From an uncultured Clostridia bacterium (GTDB lineage Bacteria; Bacillota; Clostridia; Oscillospirales; Ruminococcaceae), in assembly GCA_946183095.1 (NCBI GenBank), contig CAMHBE010000123.1, positions 1 to 6,387 on the forward strand: a stretch of DNA of 6,387 nt, written 5' to 3'. A program made the position numbers and the translations under genes. The notes below the pieces were generated by a model that was given only the letters and a program-made list of their open reading frames with translations, made no database searches and was not told the DNA's origin. This document shows, in pieces, positions 1 to 6,361 of the stretch. The stretch's first letter is position 1, and every line of letters begins with the position of its first letter.

Positions 1-368
1 ACCATGTTTCGGATACGCACCCGCGTATGTCGATGCACGAAAGGGCAGCGCAGTTCTCACCGTTCGCGGCGCTTACAGGCTACGACAGCGCAATTGCGGA
101 GACGGCGAGACTTACGGAACAAAAACGTATTCTCGGCGAGGATGAGCGTGAACGGCTCGACAGGTGCCTGATGCAGCTAAGAGAACATCAGAACGAACAC
201 CCGTATATCGACGCAACACATTTTGTACGGGATGCACGAAAAGACGGAGGAAGCTACAGCACAGTGTCCGGAAACATTAAACGGCTTGATGAAGTCGGAA
301 AAGTCCTTTATATGACGGACGGCAGCTGTATAAATATCGAAGATATCATAGATATTATGATATACTGA
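1..368 (+). CDS. YolD-like family protein, 5'-truncated by window edge
   Basis: The first complete codon begins at base 3 and the frame is open from the window edge to the TGA at 366-368, giving 121 visible residues. Two ATGs at 27 and 33 could be called as starts. However, the in-frame residues before them (HVSDTHPRMSMHERAAQF) resemble the usual N-terminal region of this family, so the true start almost certainly lies left of the window. The conserved block RAAQFSPFAALTGYD is followed by a charged helical stretch and a C-terminal beta-rich part (DARKDGGSY, then VGKVLYMTDGSCINIEDI), which matches YolD-like proteins of Clostridia. In this family, genes often lie beside a Y-family DNA polymerase (DinB/UmuC-like), and a role in the DNA damage response is suspected but not biochemically settled. 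Such a polymerase might lie just upstream, out of view. The family call is from memory of the conserved block. Confidence 0.8.
   Translation, partial: HVSDTHPRMSMHERAAQFSPFAALTGYDSAIAETARLTEQKRILGEDERERLDRCLMQLREHQNEHPYIDATHFVRDARKDGGSYSTVSGNIKRLDEVGKVLYMTDGSCINIEDIIDIMIY
343..363. repeat. Perfect 8-bp inverted repeat at the yolD/SDR junction
   Basis: ATATCATA (343-350) and its exact reverse complement TATGATAT (356-363) flank the 5-base centre GATAT. The repeat sits in the last codons of the yolD-like gene and ends 10 bases before the SDR ribosome binding site. It could be an operator or a weak AU-rich RNA hairpin. It could also be a by-product of the repeated Ile-Asp codons there (encoding DIIDIMIY). 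No T-tract follows, so I do not call it a terminator. Confidence 0.4.
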
Positions 369-386
369 ATCTCAGGAGGTCTGATA

Positions 387-1160
387 ATGAACAATATTTT
401 TGATCTGAAAGGCAGAACGGCGATAGTTACCGGATGTTCTACCGGTCTCGGTGTACAGATGGCGCGGGCTCTTGCCGCACAGGGCGCGGATATTGCGGCG
501 CTCGCAAGACGCAAGAACCTCGTTGATGAAGTGGCAGCCGATATCAGCAGGGAGTTCGGCGTGAAAGCTGTCGGCATCAGATGCGACATCACGGACACCA
601 ATGAGGTCGAAAACTCTGTGGATGAGATAATGAAGGAGTTCGGCAGGATAGATATCCTGATAAACAATGCCGGGACAGGCGCGGTGGCACCTGCGGAGTA
701 CATCTCCGACGAACAGTTCTACAACGAGATCAATATCGATCTGTTCGGTTCATTCAGAATGGCGCGTTCGGCGGCAAAAAAAGCCATGATACCCGCAAAG
801 TTCGGGCGGATCATCAATATCGCGTCGATGTACGGGCTCGTGGGCAATAAAGTGGCTCCCTGCTCCCCGTATCACGCGGCAAAGGGCGGCGTTATCAACA
901 TGACACGCGGACTTGCGGCGGAATGGGGCAAGTACGGCATCACAGTGAACACGATATGCCCGGGGTACTTCTACACACCGCTCACAAAGGAGACACTCGA
1001 CAGCGAATTCTTCCAGCAGAACGCAAAGACCATGATACCACTCGAACGCTACGGAAACGAGGGTGAACTTGACACGGCGGCAGTATTCCTGTCTTCCCCC
1101 GCGTCATCTTACGTCACCGGCATCGTACTCCCGGTAGACGGCGGTTACACCGCAATGTGA
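387..1160 (+). CDS. Short-chain dehydrogenase/reductase (SDR family oxidoreductase)
   Basis: This is a 257-residue classical SDR, the normal length for the family, and a cytoplasmic NAD(P)(H)-dependent oxidoreductase acting on an alcohol/ketone pair. All hallmarks are visible: cofactor loop TGCSTGLG (15-22), acidic adenine contact D67, NNAG (93-96), and the catalytic tetrad N116, S147, Y162 and K166 in YHAAK. The C-terminal region has the usual PG motif (ICPGYFYTP) and a VTGIVLPVDGGY end. R41-R42 directly after the second beta strand favour NADP(H) over NAD(H), by family rules. The overall look is closest to gluconate 5-dehydrogenase / 2-deoxy-gluconate 3-dehydrogenase-type sugar-acid reductases, but FabG-like or other substrates cannot be excluded. 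The start is supported by AGGAGG at 374-379, 7 bases upstream. It begins 18 bp after the yolD-like stop and is followed by the nfnA-like gene, suggesting an operon. Confidence 0.9.
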   Translation: MNNIFDLKGRTAIVTGCSTGLGVQMARALAAQGADIAALARRKNLVDEVAADISREFGVKAVGIRCDITDTNEVENSVDEIMKEFGRIDILINNAGTGAVAPAEYISDEQFYNEINIDLFGSFRMARSAAKKAMIPAKFGRIINIASMYGLVGNKVAPCSPYHAAKGGVINMTRGLAAEWGKYGITVNTICPGYFYTPLTKETLDSEFFQQNAKTMIPLERYGNEGELDTAAVFLSSPASSYVTGIVLPVDGGYTAM

Positions 1161-1186
1161 CAGTTCGATCAGCCAACAAGATAAAA

Positions 1187-1193
1187 AGAAGGA
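1187..1193 (+). promoter_or_regulatory. Ribosome binding site that decides the NfnA-like start
   Basis: AGAAGGA lies 5 bases before the ATG at 1199. An alternative in-frame GTG at 1157, overlapping the SDR stop, would add 14 basic/polar residues not expected in the family and has no good ribosome binding site. ATG 1199 is therefore preferred. Confidence 0.7.
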
Positions 1194-1198
1194 CAGAA

Positions 1199-2050
1199 AT
1201 GAACAAGATAATAACACGCCGGGAGCTAAATCCGACAGTTACTCTTTTGGAGATAGAAGCTCCCCTTATCGCAAAAAAAGCAGAACCCGGACAGTTCGTG
1301 ATAGTGCGTTCCCACGACGACGCGGAAAGGATACCGCTCACAGTCGCGGATTTCGACCGTGACAAGGGGACTGTTACCATTATTTTCCAGATAGTCGGCG
1401 CGGGAACGATGCGCCTGAACTCCCTCAGAGAAGGCGACAGCCTTGCGAATCTCGCCGGACCGCTCGGCCGTGCAACAGAGACAGACGGGCTCGGGAAAGT
1501 CGCCGTGGTGGGAGGCGGTGTCGGCTGCGCTATCGCATACCCCGTGACAAAGAAACTCTTCGACAAGGGTGCGCAGGTACACGCGATCGCGGGATTCCGC
1601 ACAAAAGACCTCGTTATACTCGAAGACGAGTTCAGGGCACATTCCACACAGTTTTTTGCAATGAGCGATGACGGCTCGTGGGGCGAAAAAGGACTTGTGA
1701 CCGACGCATTGAAAAAGCTCATTGAGAGCGGAGAGAAATACGACGAAGTGATAACGATAGGTCCGCTGATAATGATGAAGTTCGTCTGTGCGCTCACGAA
1801 ACAGTACGGCATAAAGACCGTGGCGAGCATGAACCCCATTATGATCGACGGCACCGGTATGTGCGGATGCTGCCGCCTTACCGTGGGCGGTGAAACGAAG
1901 TTCGCCTGCGTGGACGGTCCCGAATTCGACGGGCATCTGATAGATTTCGATGAAGCAATGGCACGCGGACGGATGTATGCCGGATTCGAGCAGCGAAAGC
2001 GCGAAGAGACCTGCCGGCTGCTGAATATGAAGGAAGGGGGCAGAGCGTAA
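1199..2050 (+). CDS. nfnA: Ferredoxin:NADP+ oxidoreductase alpha subunit (NfnA/SudB-like FAD, [2Fe-2S] protein)
   Basis: This 283-residue flavoprotein belongs to the ferredoxin-NADP reductase / PyrK-like superfamily. Domains in order are: an N-terminal FAD-binding beta barrel (about 1-95) with the flavin motif RIPLT (44-48); an NAD-binding domain (about 98-205) with the glycine-rich loop GGGVG (105-109); and a C-terminal iron-sulfur loop DGTGMCGCCR (217-226) with C222, C224, C225 and a distal C237. In known NfnA proteins this region binds a [2Fe-2S] cluster, with an Asp as a reported ligand; D217 is the candidate here. With the beta subunit it should form NADH-dependent reduced ferredoxin:NADP+ oxidoreductase, a cytoplasmic electron-bifurcating enzyme with the NADH-handling FAD in this subunit. 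The stop overlaps the next start by one base (TAATG at 2048-2052), implying translational coupling. An alternative reading is a sulfide dehydrogenase subunit (SudB), which is homologous. The Nfn assignment rests on the pair rather than this gene alone. Confidence 0.85.
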   Translation: MNKIITRRELNPTVTLLEIEAPLIAKKAEPGQFVIVRSHDDAERIPLTVADFDRDKGTVTIIFQIVGAGTMRLNSLREGDSLANLAGPLGRATETDGLGKVAVVGGGVGCAIAYPVTKKLFDKGAQVHAIAGFRTKDLVILEDEFRAHSTQFFAMSDDGSWGEKGLVTDALKKLIESGEKYDEVITIGPLIMMKFVCALTKQYGIKTVASMNPIMIDGTGMCGCCRLTVGGETKFACVDGPEFDGHLIDFDEAMARGRMYAGFEQRKREETCRLLNMKEGGRA

Positions 2051-3468
2051 TGGCTGCAAGAGAACCGAAAAAGAACCCGATGCCGCAGCAGGACGCGAAA
2101 GTCCGTGCGCACAACTTTGATGAAGTCGCACTCGGCTATACAACTGAGCTTGCAAAAGCAGAGTCCGAACGCTGCCTTAACTGCAAGAACAAGCCCTGTG
2201 TGAGCGGCTGCCCCGTCAACATAGACATACCGGAGTTCATCTCGCATATAAAGAATGACGATATCGAGGGCGCTTACGAAGTTATATCGAAGTCCTCTTC
2301 CCTGCCGGCTGTGTGCGGTCGCGTATGTCCACAGGAGCACCAGTGTGAGCACGAATGTACCCTTGCAACAAAGCTGAAGCTCGAACCTGTCGGGATCGGC
2401 AGACTTGAGCGTTTCACCGCGGACTATCACCGCAACAACAGCAAGGTGAAGCCCGAACCCCCGAAGCAGAACGGTCACAAGGTCGCGGTCATAGGCGCGG
2501 GGCCTTCCGGGCTTACCTGTGCGGGCGACCTTGCAAGGCTCGGCTACGCTGTGACAGTTTATGAAGCTCTCCACACCGCGGGCGGCGTGCTGGTTTACGG
2601 CATACCGGAGTTCAGGCTTCCAAAAAGCATCGTTGCAGCGGAGATCGAAACGCTGAAAGAACTGGGCGTTGAGATAATGACCGATGTTGTCATAGGCAGG
2701 ACGCTCACCGTTGACGAGCTGTTCGGGCAAGGCTTTGAAGCTGTGTTCATCGGATCAGGAGCAGGACTTCCCAACTTCATGAAGATACCGGGCGAATCGC
2801 TGTGCGGCGTATATTCCGCGAACGAGTTCCTCACCCGCTCAAATCTGATGAAAGCGTATCTTGACGATTCGCAGACCCCGATAATGAAGGGCGGTAAAGT
2901 TGCCGTTACAGGCGGCGGAAATGTTGCGATGGATGCCGCGAGAACAGCTCTGCGTCTCGGCGCGGAAAAAGTCTATATCGTGTACCGCCGTTCTATGGAG
3001 GAGCTTCCCGCAAGAAAAGAGGAAGTCGAGCACGCAATGGAGGAAGGCATAGAGTTCATCTTCCTCTGTGCGCCCGTTGAGATACTCGGGTACAAGAACG
3101 AAAACGACCCGCGTGACCCGAAGAACGGCTTTGTACGTGGGATGAAGTGCATAAAAATGGAACTCGGAGAACCCGATGAACGCGGAAGGCGCAGACCGCA
3201 CGAGATACCCGGCAGTGAGTTCGAGCTTGATGTGGATAATGTTATCATCGCCATCGGAACTTCCCCCAACCCGCTGATAAAGAATACCACCGACGGGCTT
3301 GATGTAAACTCTCATGGCTGCATCATAGCGGACGAGAATGGTGTAACCTCCCGTGAGAACGTATTTGCGGGCGGCGATGCCGTGACCGGCGCAGCTACCG
3401 TCATTTCGGCTATGGGCGCGGGCAAGAAGGCTGCCGCTGCTATACACAGAAAGCTGTGTGCCGAATAA
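2050..3468 (+). CDS. nfnB: Ferredoxin:NADP+ oxidoreductase beta subunit (NfnB, GltD-like NADPH oxidoreductase)
   Basis: The product has 472 residues, typical for NfnB / glutamate synthase small-subunit-like proteins. The N-terminal domain carries eight cysteines in two clusters: C42, C45, C50, C54 and C89, C93, C99, C103, for two [4Fe-4S] centres. FAD binding is shown by GAGPSG (149-154) and the C-terminal GGD plus TGAATVISAMGAGKKAA (441-461). NADPH binding is shown by GGGNVAMDAAR (288-298), with R313-R314 in VYRRS placed to hold the 2'-phosphate. By alignment with the related dihydropyrimidine dehydrogenase, E120 in GRLERF takes the place of the non-cysteine cluster ligand; this is my inference. 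The gene starts on the last base of the alpha-subunit stop, with AAGGAAGGGGG at 2030-2040 as ribosome binding site. No large GltB-type glutamate synthase subunit is adjacent, which together with the upstream alpha subunit favours Nfn (or the homologous SudA) over GltD. Confidence 0.88.
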   Translation: MAAREPKKNPMPQQDAKVRAHNFDEVALGYTTELAKAESERCLNCKNKPCVSGCPVNIDIPEFISHIKNDDIEGAYEVISKSSSLPAVCGRVCPQEHQCEHECTLATKLKLEPVGIGRLERFTADYHRNNSKVKPEPPKQNGHKVAVIGAGPSGLTCAGDLARLGYAVTVYEALHTAGGVLVYGIPEFRLPKSIVAAEIETLKELGVEIMTDVVIGRTLTVDELFGQGFEAVFIGSGAGLPNFMKIPGESLCGVYSANEFLTRSNLMKAYLDDSQTPIMKGGKVAVTGGGNVAMDAARTALRLGAEKVYIVYRRSMEELPARKEEVEHAMEEGIEFIFLCAPVEILGYKNENDPRDPKNGFVRGMKCIKMELGEPDERGRRRPHEIPGSEFELDVDNVIIAIGTSPNPLIKNTTDGLDVNSHGCIIADENGVTSRENVFAGGDAVTGAATVISAMGAGKKAAAAIHRKLCAE

Positions 3469-3470
3469 AC

Positions 3471-3491
3471 GCTGCCTTTTCCGCAGGCAGC
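3471..3491. terminator. Stem-loop between convergent genes, possible weak terminator
   Basis: GCTGCCT (3471-3477) pairs perfectly with AGGCAGC (3485-3491) around a 7-base loop. It starts two bases after the nfnB-like stop and lies downstream of the transporter gene on the - strand. Neither side has a clean run of Ts (+ strand: ATCAAAAAG; - strand: GTTTATT), so it is at best a weak intrinsic terminator. The rest of the gap to 3552 holds nothing else I recognise. Confidence 0.4.
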
Positions 3492-3552
3492 ATCAAAAAG
3501 ATCACCCTGCTGCGTGAACGACAATAGGTTTTTAGAGGAGCCCATTAGTGTA

Positions 3553-4956
3553 TCAAAATTTTACAAAGAACGGTGTTACAAGTATCATCACCATGCAGAC
3601 CGGGCAGACAAATCTTATCATTACACGGTACATGAACTGCATACGGAACTTCTTCTCACCGCATAGCACTTCTTCCTCAACATAAGTGGTCTTTACGATA
3701 TACCCGATAAGAATGCAGGTCAGTAATGCAAGAAGCGGCATCATGAGCGAATTTGTGATGTAATCGAAGAAATCAAGGAACTGCATATCGAACAGCCTGA
3801 AGTCAGACCATGTGCTGTAGCCCAGTACGCTCAGCATTCCGAGCACCAGAGATAACAGCACCACAACAATGCACGCTTTTGTACGGGTGAGTTTAAACTT
3901 CTCCATGATCGCCGAAACTACGGTCTCCATGAGCGATATCGACGATGTCAGCGCCGCCAGGGATACGAGGATAAAGAAGAGCGCGCCGATGAGATCACCG
4001 AACGGCATGGACTGAAATACTTTCGGCAGAGTGATGAACATAAGTCCCGGTCCCGCATTCACCGCACCGCCTTCACCGCCGGAGAACGCGAATACTGACG
4101 GTACTATGATAAGTCCCGCAAGCAGAGCAACTCCCGTGTCGAACAATTCTATCTGTCTGACGGATTTTTCAATGGAGTCCTGCTTTCGCATATACGAACC
4201 GAATGTTACTAAGATACCCATTGCGATAGACATCGAATAGAACAGCTGACTCGCGGCAGCCGCCACGGTCTTGAACAGCTTCTCTACCGTAAAATCCTCA
4301 AAGTTCGGCAGCAGATAGTATTTCACGCCTTCAAACGCTCCGTTAAGCGTCAATGTGTATATCGCTATACCGATGATGAGCAGCACGAGCACGGGCATCA
4401 GCACCTTGCTGACCTTTTCTATGCCGTTCTGCACGCCCAGCATGATGACCACCGCGTTCAGTATCAGATATATAACAAAGAATATCGTAGGCTGTACGGG
4501 CTCACCGATAAAACCGTTGAAGAAATCGATATTCTCTCCGGCGGTATTTGTTATTTCTCCGGCAGTTACATGACCCTGCCCTGTTATGAACATAGTCATG
4601 TATTTCAACACCCAGCCGCCGATAACACAGTAGTACGGAAGTACCAGAGCGGGTATCGCGGCAGCCGCCCAGCCCATGAAACCGAACCCTTTATGTACGG
4701 AAGTGTACGCACCCAGAACGCTCTTTCCGGTGCGCCTGCCTATGGCTATCTCCGTCAGCATCAGAGTGAAACCGAATGTTATTGCAAGTATGATATACAC
4801 AAGCAGAAAAAACCCACCGCCGTACTTTGCCGCAAGATACGGGAATCTCCATATATTACCAAGACCGACCGCGGAACCCGCCGCCGCAAGGATAAATCCA
4901 AGCCGGCTCCCGAATACGTTCCCGTTGTCGAAAACGGTCTTCTTGTTACTGTTCAT
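3553..4956 (-). CDS. Sodium-dependent transporter, neurotransmitter:sodium symporter (NSS/SNF) family
   Basis: This 467-residue integral membrane protein has about 11 hydrophobic spans, the usual count for bacterial NSS proteins such as MhsT and Tyt1 (LeuT has 12). Family signatures are clear. TM1 has the unwound stretch GSAVGLGNIWRFPY (27-40). TM6 has LFYSMSIAMG (238-247) with its central break. The extracellular loop has NAGPGLMFITLPKVF (300-314). TM8 has ALTSS (335-339), where T337 and S338 correspond to the Na2 sodium ligands of LeuT. The likely role is Na+-driven uptake of an amino acid; the substrate cannot be read from sequence. The ATG at 4956 is preceded by AGGAGAGGTG (4974 down to 4965), and a consensus promoter lies upstream. 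It is transcribed alone, divergent from the aldo/keto reductase and convergent with the nfn genes. The C-terminus after TM11 is very short. Confidence 0.92.
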   Translation of the reverse strand: MNSNKKTVFDNGNVFGSRLGFILAAAGSAVGLGNIWRFPYLAAKYGGGFFLLVYIILAITFGFTLMLTEIAIGRRTGKSVLGAYTSVHKGFGFMGWAAAAIPALVLPYYCVIGGWVLKYMTMFITGQGHVTAGEITNTAGENIDFFNGFIGEPVQPTIFFVIYLILNAVVIMLGVQNGIEKVSKVLMPVLVLLIIGIAIYTLTLNGAFEGVKYYLLPNFEDFTVEKLFKTVAAAASQLFYSMSIAMGILVTFGSYMRKQDSIEKSVRQIELFDTGVALLAGLIIVPSVFAFSGGEGGAVNAGPGLMFITLPKVFQSMPFGDLIGALFFILVSLAALTSSISLMETVVSAIMEKFKLTRTKACIVVVLLSLVLGMLSVLGYSTWSDFRLFDMQFLDFFDYITNSLMMPLLALLTCILIGYIVKTTYVEEEVLCGEKKFRMQFMYRVMIRFVCPVCMVMILVTPFFVKF

Positions 4957-4989
4957 CTTATAAACACCTCTCCTTTATACATATACAAA

Positions 4990-5018
4990 ATTATATCATC
5001 TTTTCATAGTTTTGTCAA
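4990..5018 (-). promoter_or_regulatory. Consensus sigma-A-type promoter for the NSS transporter
   Basis: On the - strand, TTGACA (5018-5013) and TATAAT (4995-4990) are both perfect consensus hexamers separated by exactly 17 bp, with an extended -10 TG at 4998-4997. The predicted start is near 4983, giving a leader of about 27 bases that carries the AGGAGAGGTG ribosome binding site. Confidence 0.85.
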
Positions 5019-5047
5019 CTTTTTGCAAATTAACATTCCATAATACA

Positions 5048-5076
5048 TTGACACCGCATTCACAATGTGGTACAAT
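5048..5076 (+). promoter_or_regulatory. Consensus sigma-A-type promoter for the aldo/keto reductase
   Basis: TTGACA (5048-5053) is followed after 17 bp by TACAAT (5071-5076), with an extended -10 TG at 5068-5069. The predicted start is near 5083, giving a leader of about 34 bases to the ATG at 5117. The -35 boxes of this and the divergent transporter promoter are 29 bp apart (5019-5047). Confidence 0.82.
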
Positions 5077-5081
5077 AAATA

Positions 5082-5092
5082 TTGACAGTCAA
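5082..5092. promoter_or_regulatory. Candidate operator: TTGAC-A-GTCAA inverted repeat on the reductase +1
   Basis: TTGAC (5082-5086) and GTCAA (5088-5092) form a perfect 5-bp inverted repeat around one base, placed over about +1 to +10 of the reductase promoter, where a repressor could block transcription. The hexamer GTCAAC at its right side (5088-5093) recurs at 5014-5019, on the transporter -35. The repeat is short and could be chance. Confidence 0.35.
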
Positions 5093-5105
5093 CAAAACCA
5101 ACTGC

Positions 5106-5110
5106 GGAGG
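5106..5110 (+). promoter_or_regulatory. Ribosome binding site that decides the aldo/keto reductase start
   Basis: GGAGG lies 6 bases before the ATG at 5117. The frame is open upstream to an ATG at 5012, but that stretch contains the divergent promoters and encodes no family-like sequence, so 5117 is the start. Confidence 0.8.
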
Positions 5111-5116
5111 GTACCT

Positions 5117-6298
5117 ATGAATTACAGAAATGACAAACACGGAGAACCTGTCTCGATTCTCGGATACGGCTGCATGAGATTCAGCAAGAAAGGTATGGGC
5201 ATTGATATCGACAAGGCGGAAAAGGAACTTCTCGAAGCGTACAATGCCGGCGTGAACTACTTTGACACGGCTTATCTGTACCCCGGCAGCGAAGCCGCAC
5301 TCGGAGAGATACTCGAACGCAACGGCATCCGCGGCAAGTTGAATATCGCCACGAAGCTCCCGCAGTACCTTGTGAACAGCCCACAGGCTATCGACAAGTA
5401 TTTCGACGAAGAACTCTCCCGTCTTCGCACAGACCACATAGACTACTACCTGATGCACCACGTCACCGATGTAATGCAGTGGGAAAAACTGAAAAAGCTC
5501 GGCATCGAGAACTGGATAAAGCGGAAGAAGGAGAGCGGGCAGATACGCAATATCGGCTTTTCCTACCACGGCAATACCGAGAACTTCTTAAAGGTGCTCG
5601 GTGACTATGACTGGGATTTCTGCCAGATACAGTATAACTACATCGACGTTACATCACAGGCGGGCAAAGCGGGACTGAAAGCCGCTGCCGAAAAGGGCAT
5701 CCCCGTCGTAATAATGGAACCGCTGCGCGGCGGAAAACTCGTTGATATGCTGCCGAAGGAAGCAAAGACACTGATAGAACAGAGCGGTTTCGGTTACTCC
5801 CCCGCCGAGCTTGCATTCCGCTGGCTCTGGGATCAGCCGGAAGTCACCTGCGTTCTGTCGGGCATGAACTCTACCGCTATGGTGCAGGAAAACTGCCGTA
5901 TCGCGTCAGAAGTGCAGCCGCACGGATTTACCGAAAAGCACTTCGAGCTGATAGCGAAAGTCACCGAGATCATCAACAAGACCACAAAGGTCGGCTGTAC
6001 CGGCTGCGCGTACTGTATGCCGTGTCCGCAGGGTGTTGATATACCCGCGATCTTCCGCTGCTACAACCGTATGTATTCAGAGAACAAGGGAGCCGGACGT
6101 TTCGAGTATGTGCAGACCGTGGCACTGCAAAAAGAAAAGACCTACGCAACACAGTGCATAGGCTGCGGCAAATGCGAGAAACACTGCCCGCAGAGCATAC
6201 ATATCCGCGACGAACTGAAAAATGCCGACAAGGCGCTGCGTCCGCTGTTCACAAAAATACAGATCGCCGCAATGAGAAAATTCATGCTCCGTAAATAA
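5117..6298 (+). CDS. Aldo/keto reductase with C-terminal [4Fe-4S] ferredoxin-like domain
   Basis: The product has 393 residues. Residues about 1-285 form an aldo/keto reductase barrel with the catalytic tetrad D50, Y55 (DTAYLYPGSE), K80 (ATK) and H114 (LMHH), followed by IGFSYHG and EPLRGGKL. Residues about 290-365 form an iron-sulfur domain with two cysteine motifs: C294, C297, C300, C303 (GCTGCAYCMPCPQGVDIP) and C347, C350, C353, C357 (CIGCGKCEKHCP), enough for two [4Fe-4S] clusters. This AKR-ferredoxin arrangement is a known family common in Clostridia, usually annotated only as aldo/keto reductase; physiological substrate and electron partner are generally unknown. The tail beyond 365 is basic (KIQIAAMRKFMLRK). 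The gene has its own strong promoter and probably its own terminator, so it is likely monocistronic. Its proximity to Nfn makes ferredoxin-linked electron exchange an attractive but unproven idea. Confidence 0.9.
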   Translation: MNYRNDKHGEPVSILGYGCMRFSKKGMGIDIDKAEKELLEAYNAGVNYFDTAYLYPGSEAALGEILERNGIRGKLNIATKLPQYLVNSPQAIDKYFDEELSRLRTDHIDYYLMHHVTDVMQWEKLKKLGIENWIKRKKESGQIRNIGFSYHGNTENFLKVLGDYDWDFCQIQYNYIDVTSQAGKAGLKAAAEKGIPVVIMEPLRGGKLVDMLPKEAKTLIEQSGFGYSPAELAFRWLWDQPEVTCVLSGMNSTAMVQENCRIASEVQPHGFTEKHFELIAKVTEIINKTTKVGCTGCAYCMPCPQGVDIPAIFRCYNRMYSENKGAGRFEYVQTVALQKEKTYATQCIGCGKCEKHCPQSIHIRDELKNADKALRPLFTKIQIAAMRKFMLRK

Positions 6299-6361
6299 AC
6301 GATCATGAAACCTTCAAAACCCCCGGTAGGTTTAAGACAGATACCTATATAGAAGTTTTGC

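Noticed and set aside
1157..1198. GTG start for the NfnA-like protein overlapping the SDR stop
   Set aside because: It would add a 14-residue basic extension with no good ribosome binding site, while the ATG at 1199 has AGAAGGA at ideal distance and gives the usual family N-terminus.
1114..2730. Very long open frame (538 codons) on the - strand opposite the nfn genes
   Set aside because: It lies wholly antisense to two strongly supported enzymes with all family motifs. Its translation is low-complexity, Ser/Arg/Cys-rich and unlike any family I know, and no ribosome binding site is apparent. It is a codon-bias shadow.
2050..3468. GltD (glutamate synthase small subunit) as the identity of the second flavoprotein
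   Set aside because: No GltB-type large subunit is present and the gene is translationally coupled to an FAD/[2Fe-2S] alpha subunit, the arrangement of NfnAB or the homologous SudBA pair.
3492..3552. T-run GGTTTTTAG near 3529 as the tail of an intrinsic terminator for nfnB
   Set aside because: It is more than 35 bases from the only visible hairpin and no stem directly precedes it, so it cannot serve as that hairpin's U-tract.
3548..3688. Small + strand frame starting GTG at 3548 after an AGAGGAG sequence
   Set aside because: It is almost wholly antisense to the 3' end of the transporter, about 46 codons, with no recognisable product; the AGAGGAG is likely chance.
5012..5116. Upstream ATG at 5012 extending the aldo/keto reductase by 35 residues
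   Set aside because: The extension covers the -35/-10 boxes and the predicted transcription start, so it would not be in the mRNA; ATG 5117 has GGAGG at proper spacing.
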